A stretch of 64,000 nt of DNA from Tritrichomonas musculus (GCA_039105265.1 JAPFFF010000009.1:4712001-4776000); one strand, 5' to 3'; positions 40,801 through 49,643 are shown, counted from the first letter of the stretch. Translations and numbers: made by a program. Notes: generated from the sequence alone by a model not told the origin.

Positions 40801-42787
40801 TGTTCTTAAATCAAGAGCTTCTGTTCCTCGAGCCAAGCCAGGCAGTCCGATTCCAGTAAAGGAGCACAGAAGCAGAGACAAAGAACGTGAACGAAAATTA
40901 CAACGTGAAGCAGAAAGAGAAAAAGAAAAAGAAAGAGAAAGAGAAAAAGAAAGAGAAAAAGAAAAAGAAAGAAACAGTCCAACTGATTTTGAATTATACA
41001 TACAAAATGTTTTATCTCGTAAAAAGCCAATCAATCAAGAAGTGACACCGAAAAAAGTTGAAGAAGTCCAAGAAAAAGTTGAAGAAGTCCAAGAAAAAGT
41101 TGAAGAAGTTAAGCCAAGAACTGAATCTTCATCACCTTCTAAATCATCATTCACATCTATTTCGAATCGTCCACATCTAAGCTTTCTTCCTAAGGTCAAA
41201 AGCAAGTCTCGTGTGAGGGACATTTTTACGGAGGAAATCGCACTCTCGAGACAAGCTAGTACAAATTCACAACTAATGAATAACGCAGATAAAGAAGAGA
41301 AAGAAAAAGAAAAGAAAAAAGAGGACAGCCAAATATCAGTTCAAAGTTCGGGCTCCCAAAGTCTGTTCTCAAATGCTCAGAGATTTGAATTCGCAATCGA
41401 CGACAGCGCAAGTTCGAATGACATCTCTTACTACTCACAGCCAAAGATAAACACGTCGAGGACATCGGCGCCAATGATGACAGCTCAGCCACTCATCATG
41501 AAGCCAATCGGCCAGAAACTGAACGAAGAACATCAAGACGCATTAGATGACATAGACATTCAATCATCACTTCCGCCGCCACCAACAAATACAAATACAA
41601 GCAGTAATCAAAGTGAACGTCATGACAAGCATCGAAGTCGAAGTGAAAAGAAGCAAAAGAAACGTGAAAGAAGAGAAAGAGAAAGAGAAAGAGAAAGAGA
41701 ACGTGATCGTGATAGAGATCGTGAACGTGAACGCGATTATGACAGAGAAAGAGACAGAGATCGTGATCGTGATTATGATAGAGATCGTGACAGAGATCGT
41801 GATCGTGACAGAGATAGAGATCGTGATTTGGATCAACTTCCACCTCCTATTCAACAGCCTTATGATCATCAAGATTTCAATGCATCTTCTTTCGGTGTTG
41901 CTCCTCAGTCACTTTATAATTACGCAAATCCATTCTTCGGCCAATTTTATGACCAGCAGCACCTTCAAGCAGTTTCGCAGCAGCAGTCGTATCCTCCGTG
42001 GGAGGAGTACATGGAGATGTACAACCTCAAGTCGCTGGATCCAGAGCAATTGGAAGAGATCCATATATGGTACAACGAAGAGAAAGCAAAGAAAGACGCC
42101 GAGGCACGGCAGGCTCTGTCAGCTGTCCAAGCAGCAGCCTCTGCAGCGTACCTCAACACGATGGCTCTTTCGCTTGGCCAAAGGAGAGTTGACTACAATG
42201 ACGACATTCCTGATGGAATGTCGAATCCATCGTCTTCAGTTGTGCCTTCTTCTTCCTCTGGCTCGTCGTCTTCAAAGCATCACCACAGGAAGCACAGACG
42301 CGGCAGCGCTGCCGACGGCTCCGAGTCAGGCCACCATCACAAGCATCGTCACAGCACCGACGGTAAGAGAAGTAGAGACGGCTTCAGAGAGAGGAGCAGA
42401 TCAAGCAGAGGAGACCGAGATCGAGAAAGAGACACTTATGACATCTACGGCGGTTATCCTGGACTGGACGTCCAACCTCCTCCTTCTTCTGCATCAGCTT
42501 CATTCGTTGGATATCCAACGAGTGACAGAGAAAGAGATCTCAACGAGCCTCCTCCTTCAAGAAGAAGAGAAACATCACCTCCGCCAGTCTCTTCGTCTCT
42601 CACAAGAACAACGAGGCCTCGTTCGCCCGACTCTCCAACGCAGTACTACTCGCGCTTGGAGCCGCTGACGTCTGACTCGATTTGGCGAGCCCAGCAGAAT
42701 CCAAAATTCGGCGATGGCCAAGGAAATAATGATGGAAAAGGTATCAATGGAAGCGGAAGCAGAAGGCAGTTCCCTGATCAGTATTGA
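37838..42787 (+). CDS. Transcriptional-cyclin-like protein with AT-hooks, charged repeats, RD-repeats and His-rich tail
   Basis: The 1649-residue protein begins with a cyclin-like fold (~14-285): AMVFFQRLIL, LLSALASYHLSLKVNEFPRDVKKI and LIYLIDFNLEVKSPYDYL, as in cyclins T, K and L. These partner CDK9/12/11-type kinases in transcription and splicing. Beyond ~500 the chain is low-complexity. It has Glu/Lys tracts and two AT-hook cores (RGRGRPKKE near 690 and GPGRPKKT near 720). KKAEQEA repeats occupy ~805-870, poly-Glu follows, and RE/RD repeats lie at ~1275-1330. A conserved-looking helix (EEYMEMYNLKSLD) and a His-rich patch (KHHHRKHRR, HHHKHRH near 1480-1510) complete it. Such His-rich and RD regions occur in P-TEFb and splicing cyclins. 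The last ~900 bases are clearly richer in GC. It could instead be a cyclin-fold protein that binds no CDK. Confidence 0.65.
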   Translation: MKSKSQAKELHPGFLKQVISLMEYISTIGLKFNNNYEKIVHNAMVFFQRLILNNENVYYETNTPTNPNETFFQRTDTLLLSALASYHLSLKVNEFPRDVKKISAIIINIFKTEMSSRSDYRKWKKEQVGKPTDMINHHDYIESILVNEICPILKNFKRNVIRTIFFLNNSNIDQILDKLDNYLCEGIINGENDLIYLIDFNLEVKSPYDYLQPFITHIMHWYLKNDKTVDIRQISLEVDIEARSILRLVLSRDPYFYSAQPQIMALLAIQKAFEVFGIELKSPSIPDKVKWYEFLYPGEDPDEIQRTFDYANSHFFQNDWNDRIFHNFINDSFSFKKRNFKTEVDPKVFNEFLFIPYEKMSPGEPLNIEPPPFKLLESLAGPPDEYNYLSRRQIPKVQPPNYDIPFNQRILISEFVEYRAEHLDTNHRQANNLVVNEVVRRSGNGGGFVGYYQNNKNLNPRKVRNHLDRILFELVKNNDSSDNNENDMKVFNEITQKNLSKRYQIWCDSPPVMEKPEESSSEDEVIENKQNQEEVKTEQTMIFKSKDENEKSQSIKPNLKEIQKDKQEEIKKQEEIKKQEEIKKSEQIIKKEEIKEIKKEEENKNDKKEIEIKKEEEFKGVKKEEIINKTQEEEEVAEEEEEEEEEMEEEEEEEEEEEEEIKDKKNKKNSSKSTTKNKKETKKEPEVVKRGRGRPKKEETLKKEAQKSAKPKEEEPKKKGPGRPKKTDTQTKETKGKKNEVSNNKGPTITLLSKQEKQTYELIISSASTSMAEKARARRTLKDNEKNEELLKQQKEKERIEKRKEEAAKKKAEQEAKKKAEQEAKKKAEQEAKKKADAKKKADAEAKKKSEQEAKKKAEAEAEAKRKAAQEAALKSRVNKKDEKMNNNNNNKKNNSKIDQKEEEDEYEYFYEEEEEEDQLEEEEEEEEEEEEEEEETKEKYSRKNNKSSTYSSSSSKQRKDSKSSESSSSKKKSSRNIEVEEEPVKRPVLKSRASVPRAKPGSPIPVKEHRSRDKERERKLQREAEREKEKEREREKEREKEKERNSPTDFELYIQNVLSRKKPINQEVTPKKVEEVQEKVEEVQEKVEEVKPRTESSSPSKSSFTSISNRPHLSFLPKVKSKSRVRDIFTEEIALSRQASTNSQLMNNADKEEKEKEKKKEDSQISVQSSGSQSLFSNAQRFEFAIDDSASSNDISYYSQPKINTSRTSAPMMTAQPLIMKPIGQKLNEEHQDALDDIDIQSSLPPPPTNTNTSSNQSERHDKHRSRSEKKQKKRERRERERERERERDRDRDRERERDYDRERDRDRDRDYDRDRDRDRDRDRDRDRDLDQLPPPIQQPYDHQDFNASSFGVAPQSLYNYANPFFGQFYDQQHLQAVSQQQSYPPWEEYMEMYNLKSLDPEQLEEIHIWYNEEKAKKDAEARQALSAVQAAASAAYLNTMALSLGQRRVDYNDDIPDGMSNPSSSVVPSSSSGSSSSKHHHRKHRRGSAADGSESGHHHKHRHSTDGKRSRDGFRERSRSSRGDRDRERDTYDIYGGYPGLDVQPPPSSASASFVGYPTSDRERDLNEPPPSRRRETSPPPVSSSLTRTTRPRSPDSPTQYYSRLEPLTSDSIWRAQQNPKFGDGQGNNDGKGINGSGSRRQFPDQY
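40258..40345 (+). repeat. 24-base tandem repeat inside the cyclin-like gene
   Basis: A 24-base unit encoding AKKKAEQE is repeated nearly perfectly three to four times in frame, followed by decayed copies. Its DNA-level identity suggests recent slippage. The encoded peptide would be a highly charged helix. Confidence 0.7.
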
Positions 42788-43250
42788 AAGTAAAATTCAA
42801 ACTTTTTGTGAAAGGTATTCAATTATGTATTTCAAAAAAATTTCAATTTGCATCTTCATTTTTTTTTAATGAGAGAGTTTGAAATGAATTAATTCTTGTT
42901 GAAGGTATGCTTTTTTTATTTATTTCAGGATAGAGAATGACTGATGGTGTTCACGAGATATTTAAAATAATTATCGATAATTATTTTTAATTTTTGCTTT
43001 TTTTGTTTTGTTTTTGAAAATAGGAAAAAATAACACACTGTTATGTTATTTGATGCTTTACGAATTTTGATTTATTTACTAGTAGAAAGTATTATCGTTT
43101 GGCATTAATTATGTTATTTAATTTTGCAAAAGAATTATAACTTTTATATATATGTATTAGTGTTTTAATAAATAAAATTATTTTTTATTTAATTATTTAT
43201 TATATTTATTTTCTTTAGATATAAATGTGTTTTTATGAAGGAATTTTTGA

Positions 43251-43433
43251 ATAACGTGCTTTCAATAGATCCATAGCAGGTCAATCTAGCATAAATTGGC
43301 CATAGTTTGATCGTTTTTTTTTTTTTTTTTAACAAAAAAGAAAACCAAATATGATCAGAAATATTTTTATCAGAAATTAAATATAGTGCTATGGATCTAT
43401 TGAAATGGTATGGGTAAAATGAAAGCACGTTAT
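43251..43433. repeat. Short element with 28-base terminal inverted repeats (MITE-like)
   Basis: The first 28 bases (43251-43278, starting ATAACGTGCTTTC) recur as their exact reverse complement at the far end, except that the right copy is split by a 19-base insertion (about 43406-43424) flanked by repeated TGAAA. The inside is AT-rich and non-coding, with a T-run. Size and structure suit a small non-autonomous DNA transposon or a fold-back element. I cannot see a convincing target-site duplication. Confidence 0.5.
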
Positions 43434-43661
43434 AGAGGTAGTAACGAAAGATATCGATTTTTTTTCACCTACATATTTAAAATTTTTAAAAATATTTTTT
43501 ATTTCATTTCATCTATCAGAATAGGCTTGGCCAATGTCCTGGACTTGAAAACTTTTCAAAGGACTTCCAAAGACCTAACAAAGCATTTCAATTATAGTTT
43601 AAAATTTTTATCTTATTTTATCGTATATTTTTTCTAAAGCTAACTCTGAAAAACTGTTAAT

Positions 43662-43752
43662 AATTCAACGAGTCAACTTTCAACGTTGACCAGAGCTTCA
43701 GAAATTTAAAAGTCGATACTCGACTTCTGGTAGACTTTTGATCGATTGAATT
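43662..43752. ncRNA. Candidate structured RNA or fold-back DNA
   Basis: An outer 7-base pair stem (AATTCAA with TTGAATT) encloses two hairpins. One is GTCAAC/GTTGAC at 43672-43690; the other is AAGTCGA/TCGACTT with a three-base loop at 43710-43726. The result would be a three-way junction. I see no match to a known RNA family, no tRNA features and no flanking gene that it would regulate. Low confidence. Confidence 0.2.
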
Positions 43753-44080
43753 TATTTTTTATTTATAGTTTTTAGTTTGCATTTTAACTACATGCTTTTC
43801 AAGGAAATCCAATAGATATTTGATTTTTTATCTCAATTTATTGAAAATTTCTATCGTTACAACATCAATTTTTGATTTAAAGTTCTTTTTATTAGTCAAT
43901 TTAAATTGACAAATTCATTCAAAAAGTTATTTTATTTTCATATTAATGAAAATCTCCTCGAGATTAAAATTACGCGCAACAAATTTTATTTAAAAAAAAA
44001 AAAAAAAGGACTTTTCATTTTCTACTGAAGAAAATCTTATAATCAAGAAAAATTCAAATATTTATTTTAATAAAATAAAC

Positions 44081-47000
44081 TTAAAATGCTTCAACAAACA
44101 TTTGGTGACGATTATTAATTGCCATTGCCTCTTCAATACTAAGTCCACCTTCTTCAATTGTTATTTTCAATAATAATTCTTTAATCTCGTCTGGCAAATG
44201 GCCAGGAATACCGCAATAATACAGAGAAGTTCGATCATCGAACCAATATTTCCAAACTTTTTCTTTATTTTTCATGATTACTTCTTTAATTTTTGCACCA
44301 GTATCTTTTTCGATTTCACTTGAGCTAGCTCTCTGTAAGATATCGCTTTCAATAATTTTTTCATTTGACCAAGCATATAAAACGTCAGTAACGCAGCCAT
44401 TTGCGATTTCTTTATCAATTTCATCTGTTAATTTTTTATGAACTTCCTTTGAAGTCGAGCCAAAAATGAGCAAAGAGGGACCATTTTGAGGTCCTCTATT
44501 CTGAATAATAGAAAGCATAGGTGCAATTCCGCATCCAACGGCTACCATGATAATTGGAGCCTTGCAATCGTCAGGCAATTCGAACGAACTTTTAGAAATT
44601 CGAACATGAATATTTTTTAATTTAGGTCTTTCCAAGTACGAAGTGCACATGCCATTTCTCTTATTATTAATTCCGAACTTATGATTTAGAACGAGAATAT
44701 TAGCGATATTTTGATTTCTCATTGGTGAAGAAGATATCAAATACTGTCTAGGTTTAATATGGTGGCATCCAGACAAAAGTAATTCTACTGATGGAATGCC
44801 ATATTGGGAGAACTCGCAAATGAACTCGCACGTATTCACATTTTTCATATATTGCTTTACCCCCTCGTCCTGTTTCACGTCCAGCATTTTGTTAATTCTA
44901 TCAGTCCCTTCCTTATTAGCGACCGTTAAAAACGCTCTCAACAAAGAACGATCAGGTGGCCCACAAAGGTCCAAATATTGAGAGAACAACTGTTTCACTG
45001 ATACTTTTTCAGGTACGAAAGTATGAACGGTTGAATCGTTTGCGATTAAAGCAAAAATATGATCTCCATTCAATTTTAACGTATTTAGAACTTTTTCAAC
45101 GAAATCGGGAGGATTTTCAGGAAGGATTTCTATCATTTCTCCCGTTTGGTAATGGAAGCCCTTTTGCAGCTTTATTTGATACGACATGATCTGATGATTT
45201 GTGCCTTTCAAGCAGTCTGGCGTCATCATTTGTCTGTTCTTCAAAGTTGCCACTTCGAAGCCGACAGGAGTCAATGGATTTGAGATGACGTTATCGTCGT
45301 CCACTTTCACCAATGAATAGTTCAAATGAACCTCGATCTTCGGCGGTTTCAAGCCTAACGAACGGCTCAAATTATGACACCAGCCTTCGAAGTCAGTTTC
45401 GCCTTTGTCTTCGGTTGAAGTGTCAATTTTGACAAGTGGAACAATTGGCCGTGCAAGGTGCTGTTCCAAGTATTGATCGAGCTCAATGCCCGCGCGACAG
45501 AAGTACTTGTAGCTCTGGTTGCCAAGGCCGCACACCGCGAACCTCACGTCGGACAGTCCCTCCATTGAATTTGACAGTTCTTTGACGAATTTTCGCGAAT
45601 TCATTGGAAATTCGCCTTCGCCGATCGTTGAAACGATGAAAATTGCCACTTTTCGAGCAATTAACTGTTTGACGGTTAGGTTGTTGATTGCAACTGACTT
45701 GGTTCCAATGAACTTGGCAACTATCCGCGCGAATTTCATCGCAGTGCCGCTCGCCGAGCCATAAGCGACAATTGGCATCGACATCATTCGTCTCCGTTGT
45801 GCGAGAATTGCGCTTTCTTGCGGCTCGAAATGAGTGTGCAACAAGTGATGAGCTTTCGGTGTCCCTGGCTGACCGACGAATGTTCTGTAAACTGTCTGCA
45901 AATCTGGATTCTCGTCAGCAACTCGGACTTCTTTGCTTTTGTCGATCGAGTAGATTCCATTCATTCTTTCTTGCATTCGACTTTTTCTGAGGTACGGTTG
46001 GCCAGCGCCGCCGATACAACCGCCGGGACAAGCCATTACTTCGATGAAGTCGAAACCTTTGTATTTGTCGGTTTCAATCAGTTCATTAACCGCCGAAATG
46101 CCGTTACAAACTGCTATTTTGAATTGATGAGAATCGATTTTAATTGTGGACGTTTTGATCGTTTTCATCCCTCGAAAAGCTTCGTATTCAATTTTGTCGG
46201 TTAACGGTTTTTTGGTTATTAGTTTGTGTATGTATCGTATCGTTGCTTCCGCTACTCCTCCGGTCGTTCCAAAGATTTGGCCAGCGCCACTTGAAGCGCC
46301 AAGAAGACTGTCAAATTCCGAGTCGGTCAGCGACTTGAAAATGATGCCGAATTCATCGACCAGTGCTGCGAACTCTTGAGACGTTATGACAGCATCGCAG
46401 TCACCAGTGAGCTGCATCCTCCTGATCTCGTCCTTCTTCGCTACGCAGGGCATCAGCGAGACCATGAATATCTCTTTCGGGTCGATGTTCATCATCGACG
46501 CGAAGTACGTCTTCACGAGTTTGGCGACAATCATGTGAGGTGACTTTGTTGACGAAAGGTTTGGAATCAGTTCGTGGTGCAGCTTCTCAACGTAGTTCAC
46601 CCACGCAGGGCAGCATGATGTAAATTGTGGGAGTACGTTACTTTCATGATAACTTTTTGAATGGCATTGAATTTCTTGTGAATTTGAAGTAAAGATATCG
46701 TCTAATGGCATCAGTGGATCAAGCTTCTTATTCATGATTTTGTTGCCCTGTGGGCATCTGTTTGTACTTGTTGTGTTTGTGTTTGTCGTTGGTGGCATAT
46801 TGATAAATGATGGGCAGCTTGGAGTGTTGATTGTGGTGCGTGTGACTTGTGGCCTGAAAAATATGCCAGACGGGGAGCGCATTGGTAAGGGCGGCATGTT
46901 CGATAAACTGCTTACAACCGAAAAACAGCCAGATGATTTTTTGAGAGCATAATTGGTCGCATCAGAAAAAGAAGCGAGTTCAATCTTTTTCTCACTTTTG

Positions 47001-47806
47001 TCTTCGAATGTAGAATCGACTTTGATTTTCATTCGACGTAAAAGTTCGTTACCTTCTTCAATAACCGTCATATCTGCCCCAAAATTGGTGTCAAAAACAT
47101 ACTTGAATCCGAGTTTTCGTGCGGCTTGAATAACTTTGCCAGTAACAATTGTTCCCGGGTCGTATCCGAAGCATTCGCCAATGGCGACTCTTGTGGCTGG
47201 AGCGATCTGTAAAATGAGCGTTTTCTTTTCTGCCAGGGCACTCAAAAGTTCACTTTTTGAACTGTGGCTTTTGAGTGCTTCTGTTGGGCATACAGAAATG
47301 CACTGGCCACAGCTGATGCACTCGTTATTTCGGATTCTTGGGTTTTGGTAGTTGAGTGCGTTGATGTTTTGGACATCAGAACACATACGAACGCATCGGC
47401 CGCAGTTGATACATAATGATGGATCAAAATCAAGCGAATTCGATTGATCGGATTCTCGAGTTCTGACTGTATTTTTGGGAAATAAATACTTCGATATCTC
47501 TTCTATGTCCTTTGAAGGAGGTGGTACTGACATATCTATGAAATTATTATATGCTCGACGAGCTTGTGCTATAACATCTGCTGAAGTTGTCTCGATATTC
47601 ATCCCATTTTTGATCTTTTGTATGCAAGCATGCGCAAAAGTGCTCCCATTGATCTTAACTACACATAATCCACATTTCCCTGAAGCGGGAAGATCATCAT
47701 GATAACATAACGTAGGAATATAAATGTTTTTCTCTCTGCATGCTTCTAATATTGATATGTCTTTCTGAAATGAATATGAATGACCATTGATTGTAACTTG
47801 AATCAT
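44081..47806 (-). CDS. [FeFe]-hydrogenase fused to a flavodoxin/FAD/NADPH reductase
   Basis: The 1241-residue protein is a modular hydrogenase. Residues 1-80 form a 2Fe-2S domain (CYHDDLPASGKCGLC). Two 4Fe-4S clusters follow at ~130-180 (CINCGRCVRMC, CISCGQCISVC). The H-cluster motifs are complete: TSCCPAW near 397, MPCVAKKDE near 452 and MACPGGCIGGAGQP near 590. A Ser/Pro/Thr-rich insert precedes TSCCP. Residues ~678-830 are flavodoxin-like (YGSASGTAMKFA, STIGEGEFP), and ~870-1235 form FAD- and NADPH-binding domains like cytochrome P450 reductase (RQYLISSSP, VGCGIAPM). The fusion should pass electrons from NADPH through FAD and FMN to the iron-sulfur chain and protons, or the reverse. The N-terminus starts inside the 2Fe-2S domain, so no hydrogenosomal presequence is seen and a cytosolic location is likely. 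Part of the gene (about 45230-46620) is unusually GC-rich. Confidence 0.93.
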   Translation of the reverse strand: MIQVTINGHSYSFQKDISILEACREKNIYIPTLCYHDDLPASGKCGLCVVKINGSTFAHACIQKIKNGMNIETTSADVIAQARRAYNNFIDMSVPPPSKDIEEISKYLFPKNTVRTRESDQSNSLDFDPSLCINCGRCVRMCSDVQNINALNYQNPRIRNNECISCGQCISVCPTEALKSHSSKSELLSALAEKKTLILQIAPATRVAIGECFGYDPGTIVTGKVIQAARKLGFKYVFDTNFGADMTVIEEGNELLRRMKIKVDSTFEDKSEKKIELASFSDATNYALKKSSGCFSVVSSLSNMPPLPMRSPSGIFFRPQVTRTTINTPSCPSFINMPPTTNTNTTSTNRCPQGNKIMNKKLDPLMPLDDIFTSNSQEIQCHSKSYHESNVLPQFTSCCPAWVNYVEKLHHELIPNLSSTKSPHMIVAKLVKTYFASMMNIDPKEIFMVSLMPCVAKKDEIRRMQLTGDCDAVITSQEFAALVDEFGIIFKSLTDSEFDSLLGASSGAGQIFGTTGGVAEATIRYIHKLITKKPLTDKIEYEAFRGMKTIKTSTIKIDSHQFKIAVCNGISAVNELIETDKYKGFDFIEVMACPGGCIGGAGQPYLRKSRMQERMNGIYSIDKSKEVRVADENPDLQTVYRTFVGQPGTPKAHHLLHTHFEPQESAILAQRRRMMSMPIVAYGSASGTAMKFARIVAKFIGTKSVAINNLTVKQLIARKVAIFIVSTIGEGEFPMNSRKFVKELSNSMEGLSDVRFAVCGLGNQSYKYFCRAGIELDQYLEQHLARPIVPLVKIDTSTEDKGETDFEGWCHNLSRSLGLKPPKIEVHLNYSLVKVDDDNVISNPLTPVGFEVATLKNRQMMTPDCLKGTNHQIMSYQIKLQKGFHYQTGEMIEILPENPPDFVEKVLNTLKLNGDHIFALIANDSTVHTFVPEKVSVKQLFSQYLDLCGPPDRSLLRAFLTVANKEGTDRINKMLDVKQDEGVKQYMKNVNTCEFICEFSQYGIPSVELLLSGCHHIKPRQYLISSSPMRNQNIANILVLNHKFGINNKRNGMCTSYLERPKLKNIHVRISKSSFELPDDCKAPIIMVAVGCGIAPMLSIIQNRGPQNGPSLLIFGSTSKEVHKKLTDEIDKEIANGCVTDVLYAWSNEKIIESDILQRASSSEIEKDTGAKIKEVIMKNKEKVWKYWFDDRTSLYYCGIPGHLPDEIKELLLKITIEEGGLSIEEAMAINNRHQMFVEAF

Positions 47807-48354
47807 TTCTTGTTTATAATTTAATTATTGAATTTATAATTGAATAACTATTCAAAAATTCTATTTTTAAATATTTAAGTGGATGGTATTTCTTATTTTT
47901 TTTGAAGATATTGATATAACAAAATAAATGCACTTACAATGGCACGTAATGAAAAGTTATTATTCAAAAAATATTCAAAATAAATTTTCAATAGACATTT
48001 GAATTTTAAAACATTTTTTTCAATGGCACTCAATTTTTTTACATGAAAATATACTTGATTTATTGTATTTAATTTTATTTAAAATCGCTTTTATGTTTCA
48101 AAATAATATGACATTTTAATTTTTAAATAATAATTTAAATCAATTTTATTATATTAATGTTGAAAATATTATTATAAAATTATTTTTTATATTTGATAGT
48201 TATCAAAATTTTATTTCAATTTTTGGTTGAAATTCAAAACAATTCATTTTCAATAGCTTTAAATCAATATAAAAATAAAATATGTTTTACTTAAAGAATG
48301 ATCATATTTATGTTCATTAATATATATTTTTCCAAAATCATAAAAAAATTCCTC

Positions 48355-48923
48355 TAAAGTCGAATTCAAAAAGCTTGGGACAAACTTTTGAAATATATAC
48401 TGAAAAGTAACAAGAATGTTTTTTTTTGTGAGATATATTGAAAAAATTTGAATTGTAAAAAAGGAAAAAGCGGAAAAGAATAAAAAAAACAAAGAAAAAA
48501 AGTATCATTTTTATATAAAAACATATATTTTTGCATATGGATAATGTTGTATCTATCATTAATCCATATTTCGTAAGGAAAAAATCCTCAAAAAAATACC
48601 ATTTGCCTAATCTTTAGTGAAAATTATCATAGATCTTTGCACTAATACACTAGAAAACGCATGGTAAAGCCTGTAATGATATTAAGATCATGAATTTACA
48701 TATTATTGGATGATCATCGATTTTTAAGAATTGAGCTGTAAATTGAAAGTTCGGTAATATATGTTTTGGCTCGTTTTAGAAACATTTTTTCATTATTGAT
48801 TGGAATTTTAGTGAGTATAATTCAATAAATCAAGAAAAAAATTAATTGAAAAGTAAATTGTGTTTTTCACTTTTATCAGAATTTATTTGAGAAATTGTTC
48901 CAAGCTTTTTGAATTCGACTTTA
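48355..48923. repeat. 569-base segment bounded by 28-base inverted repeats
   Basis: The 28 bases at 48355-48382 (TAAAGTCGAATTCAAAAAGC onward) recur as their reverse complement at 48896-48923 with one mismatch. The enclosed sequence is AT-rich and non-coding. The structure suits a small non-autonomous DNA transposon. I see no clear target-site duplication and no second copy in the window. Confidence 0.5.
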
Positions 48924-49072
48924 TTGAAATAATATAAAAAATTCAATAGGTTATAATAAAATATTATCATAGATCATTCAAAAATGGTGATTGGAAGAAA
49001 TTCAAATTATAATTTATTTTTATTTGATTGTGTTTAGCTATAAAAATATTTCCATTTGTCAAAACAAATGAA

Positions 49073-49326
49073 TGCTTAACGAAAGCTAGAATTGCTTTTT
49101 GAGATTAAATCAAAAATATTCTAACAATTTTAAAATTCTTACTTTGTATAGTTTACATTATTTTTTTGGCAGTAGAAAGAAGCAGAGACTCATCGGCTTG
49201 ATGCAAGACTCAGAAAATTAAGTTCTAATTGAAAATTCTATAAGCTTTTTACTATATTTGGCCAAAAATCATAAGTAACTCTTTAATTTAATCTCTCAAA
49301 AAAGCAATTCTAGCTTTCGTTATGCA
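49073..49326. repeat. 254-base segment bounded by ~38-base inverted repeats, with duplicated internal parts
   Basis: The left arm (49073-49110, containing AACGAAAGCTAGAATTGC) recurs inverted at 49286-49326 with small gaps. Inside and just beyond, TGCAAGACTCAGAAAATT occurs at 49202 and 49323, and a 29-base stretch beginning TTTGGCCAAAAATCATAAG occurs at about 49257 and 49353. TTTTATTGTATATATAAAT also repeats near 49338 and 49514. The pattern suggests an element that was rearranged or partly duplicated in place. Confidence 0.5.
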
Positions 49327-49643
49327 AGACTCAGAAAATTTTATTGTATATATAAATTTGGCCAAAAATCATAAGTAACTCTTTACAAGCAAGTAGCAAA
49401 TAAAGAGATTAATGGTACAAAAATATATTGGCAATAAAGAATGATTCATTATATGATATTAGAGCTCGGAGAATAATATCATGAGAATGATTAAATATTA
49501 TTTCCTATAAAAATTTTATTGTATATATAAATATTATATAATTTATTTGCTAAATACCTAAAAATTTTCAATAATAAATTAAAACTATCATAGATATTTT
49601 AAAGACAAAAAAAATTTAATTCAATGATTGTAAATTTTTTGGA

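Larger units (their letters stand above)
42788..44080. other. 1.3-kb gene-free region between convergent genes
   Basis: This region separates the ends of the cyclin-like and hydrogenase genes. Its contents are a ~183-base element with inverted termini (43251-43433), a possible folded RNA (43662-43752) and otherwise AT-rich filler with T- and A-runs. The short frames in it look like chance. Confidence 0.6.
47807..49643. other. 1.8-kb divergent gene-free region with two inverted-repeat elements
   Basis: The region lies between the start codons of the hydrogenase (minus) and karyopherin (plus) genes and must include both promoters. It holds two separate elements with terminal inverted repeats (48355-48923 and 49073-49326) and internal direct repeats. 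Short frames on the minus strand near 48259-48559 are Phe/Ile-rich and look like chance. Confidence 0.6.

Noticed and set aside
41613-42668. 351-codon frame on the same strand as the cyclin-like gene, in another phase
   Set aside because: The RD/RE repeat and GC-rich tail leave this phase open by composition; the product has no domain and the cyclin frame is continuous through it.
42900-42930. GTATGC ... TTTATTTCAG string resembling a tiny intron
   Set aside because: It lies beyond the stop codon of the cyclin-like gene and lacks the ACTAAC branch motif that trichomonad introns carry.
43189-43637. Short frames on both strands across the 43.2-43.6 kb inverted-repeat element
   Set aside because: They are under 80 codons, AT-driven and cross the inverted repeat arms with no domain.
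48630-48650. ACTAATACACTAG, similar to the trichomonad intron 3' end motif ACTAACACACAG
   Set aside because: It does not match exactly, has no partner GTATGT site and lies in gene-free DNA.
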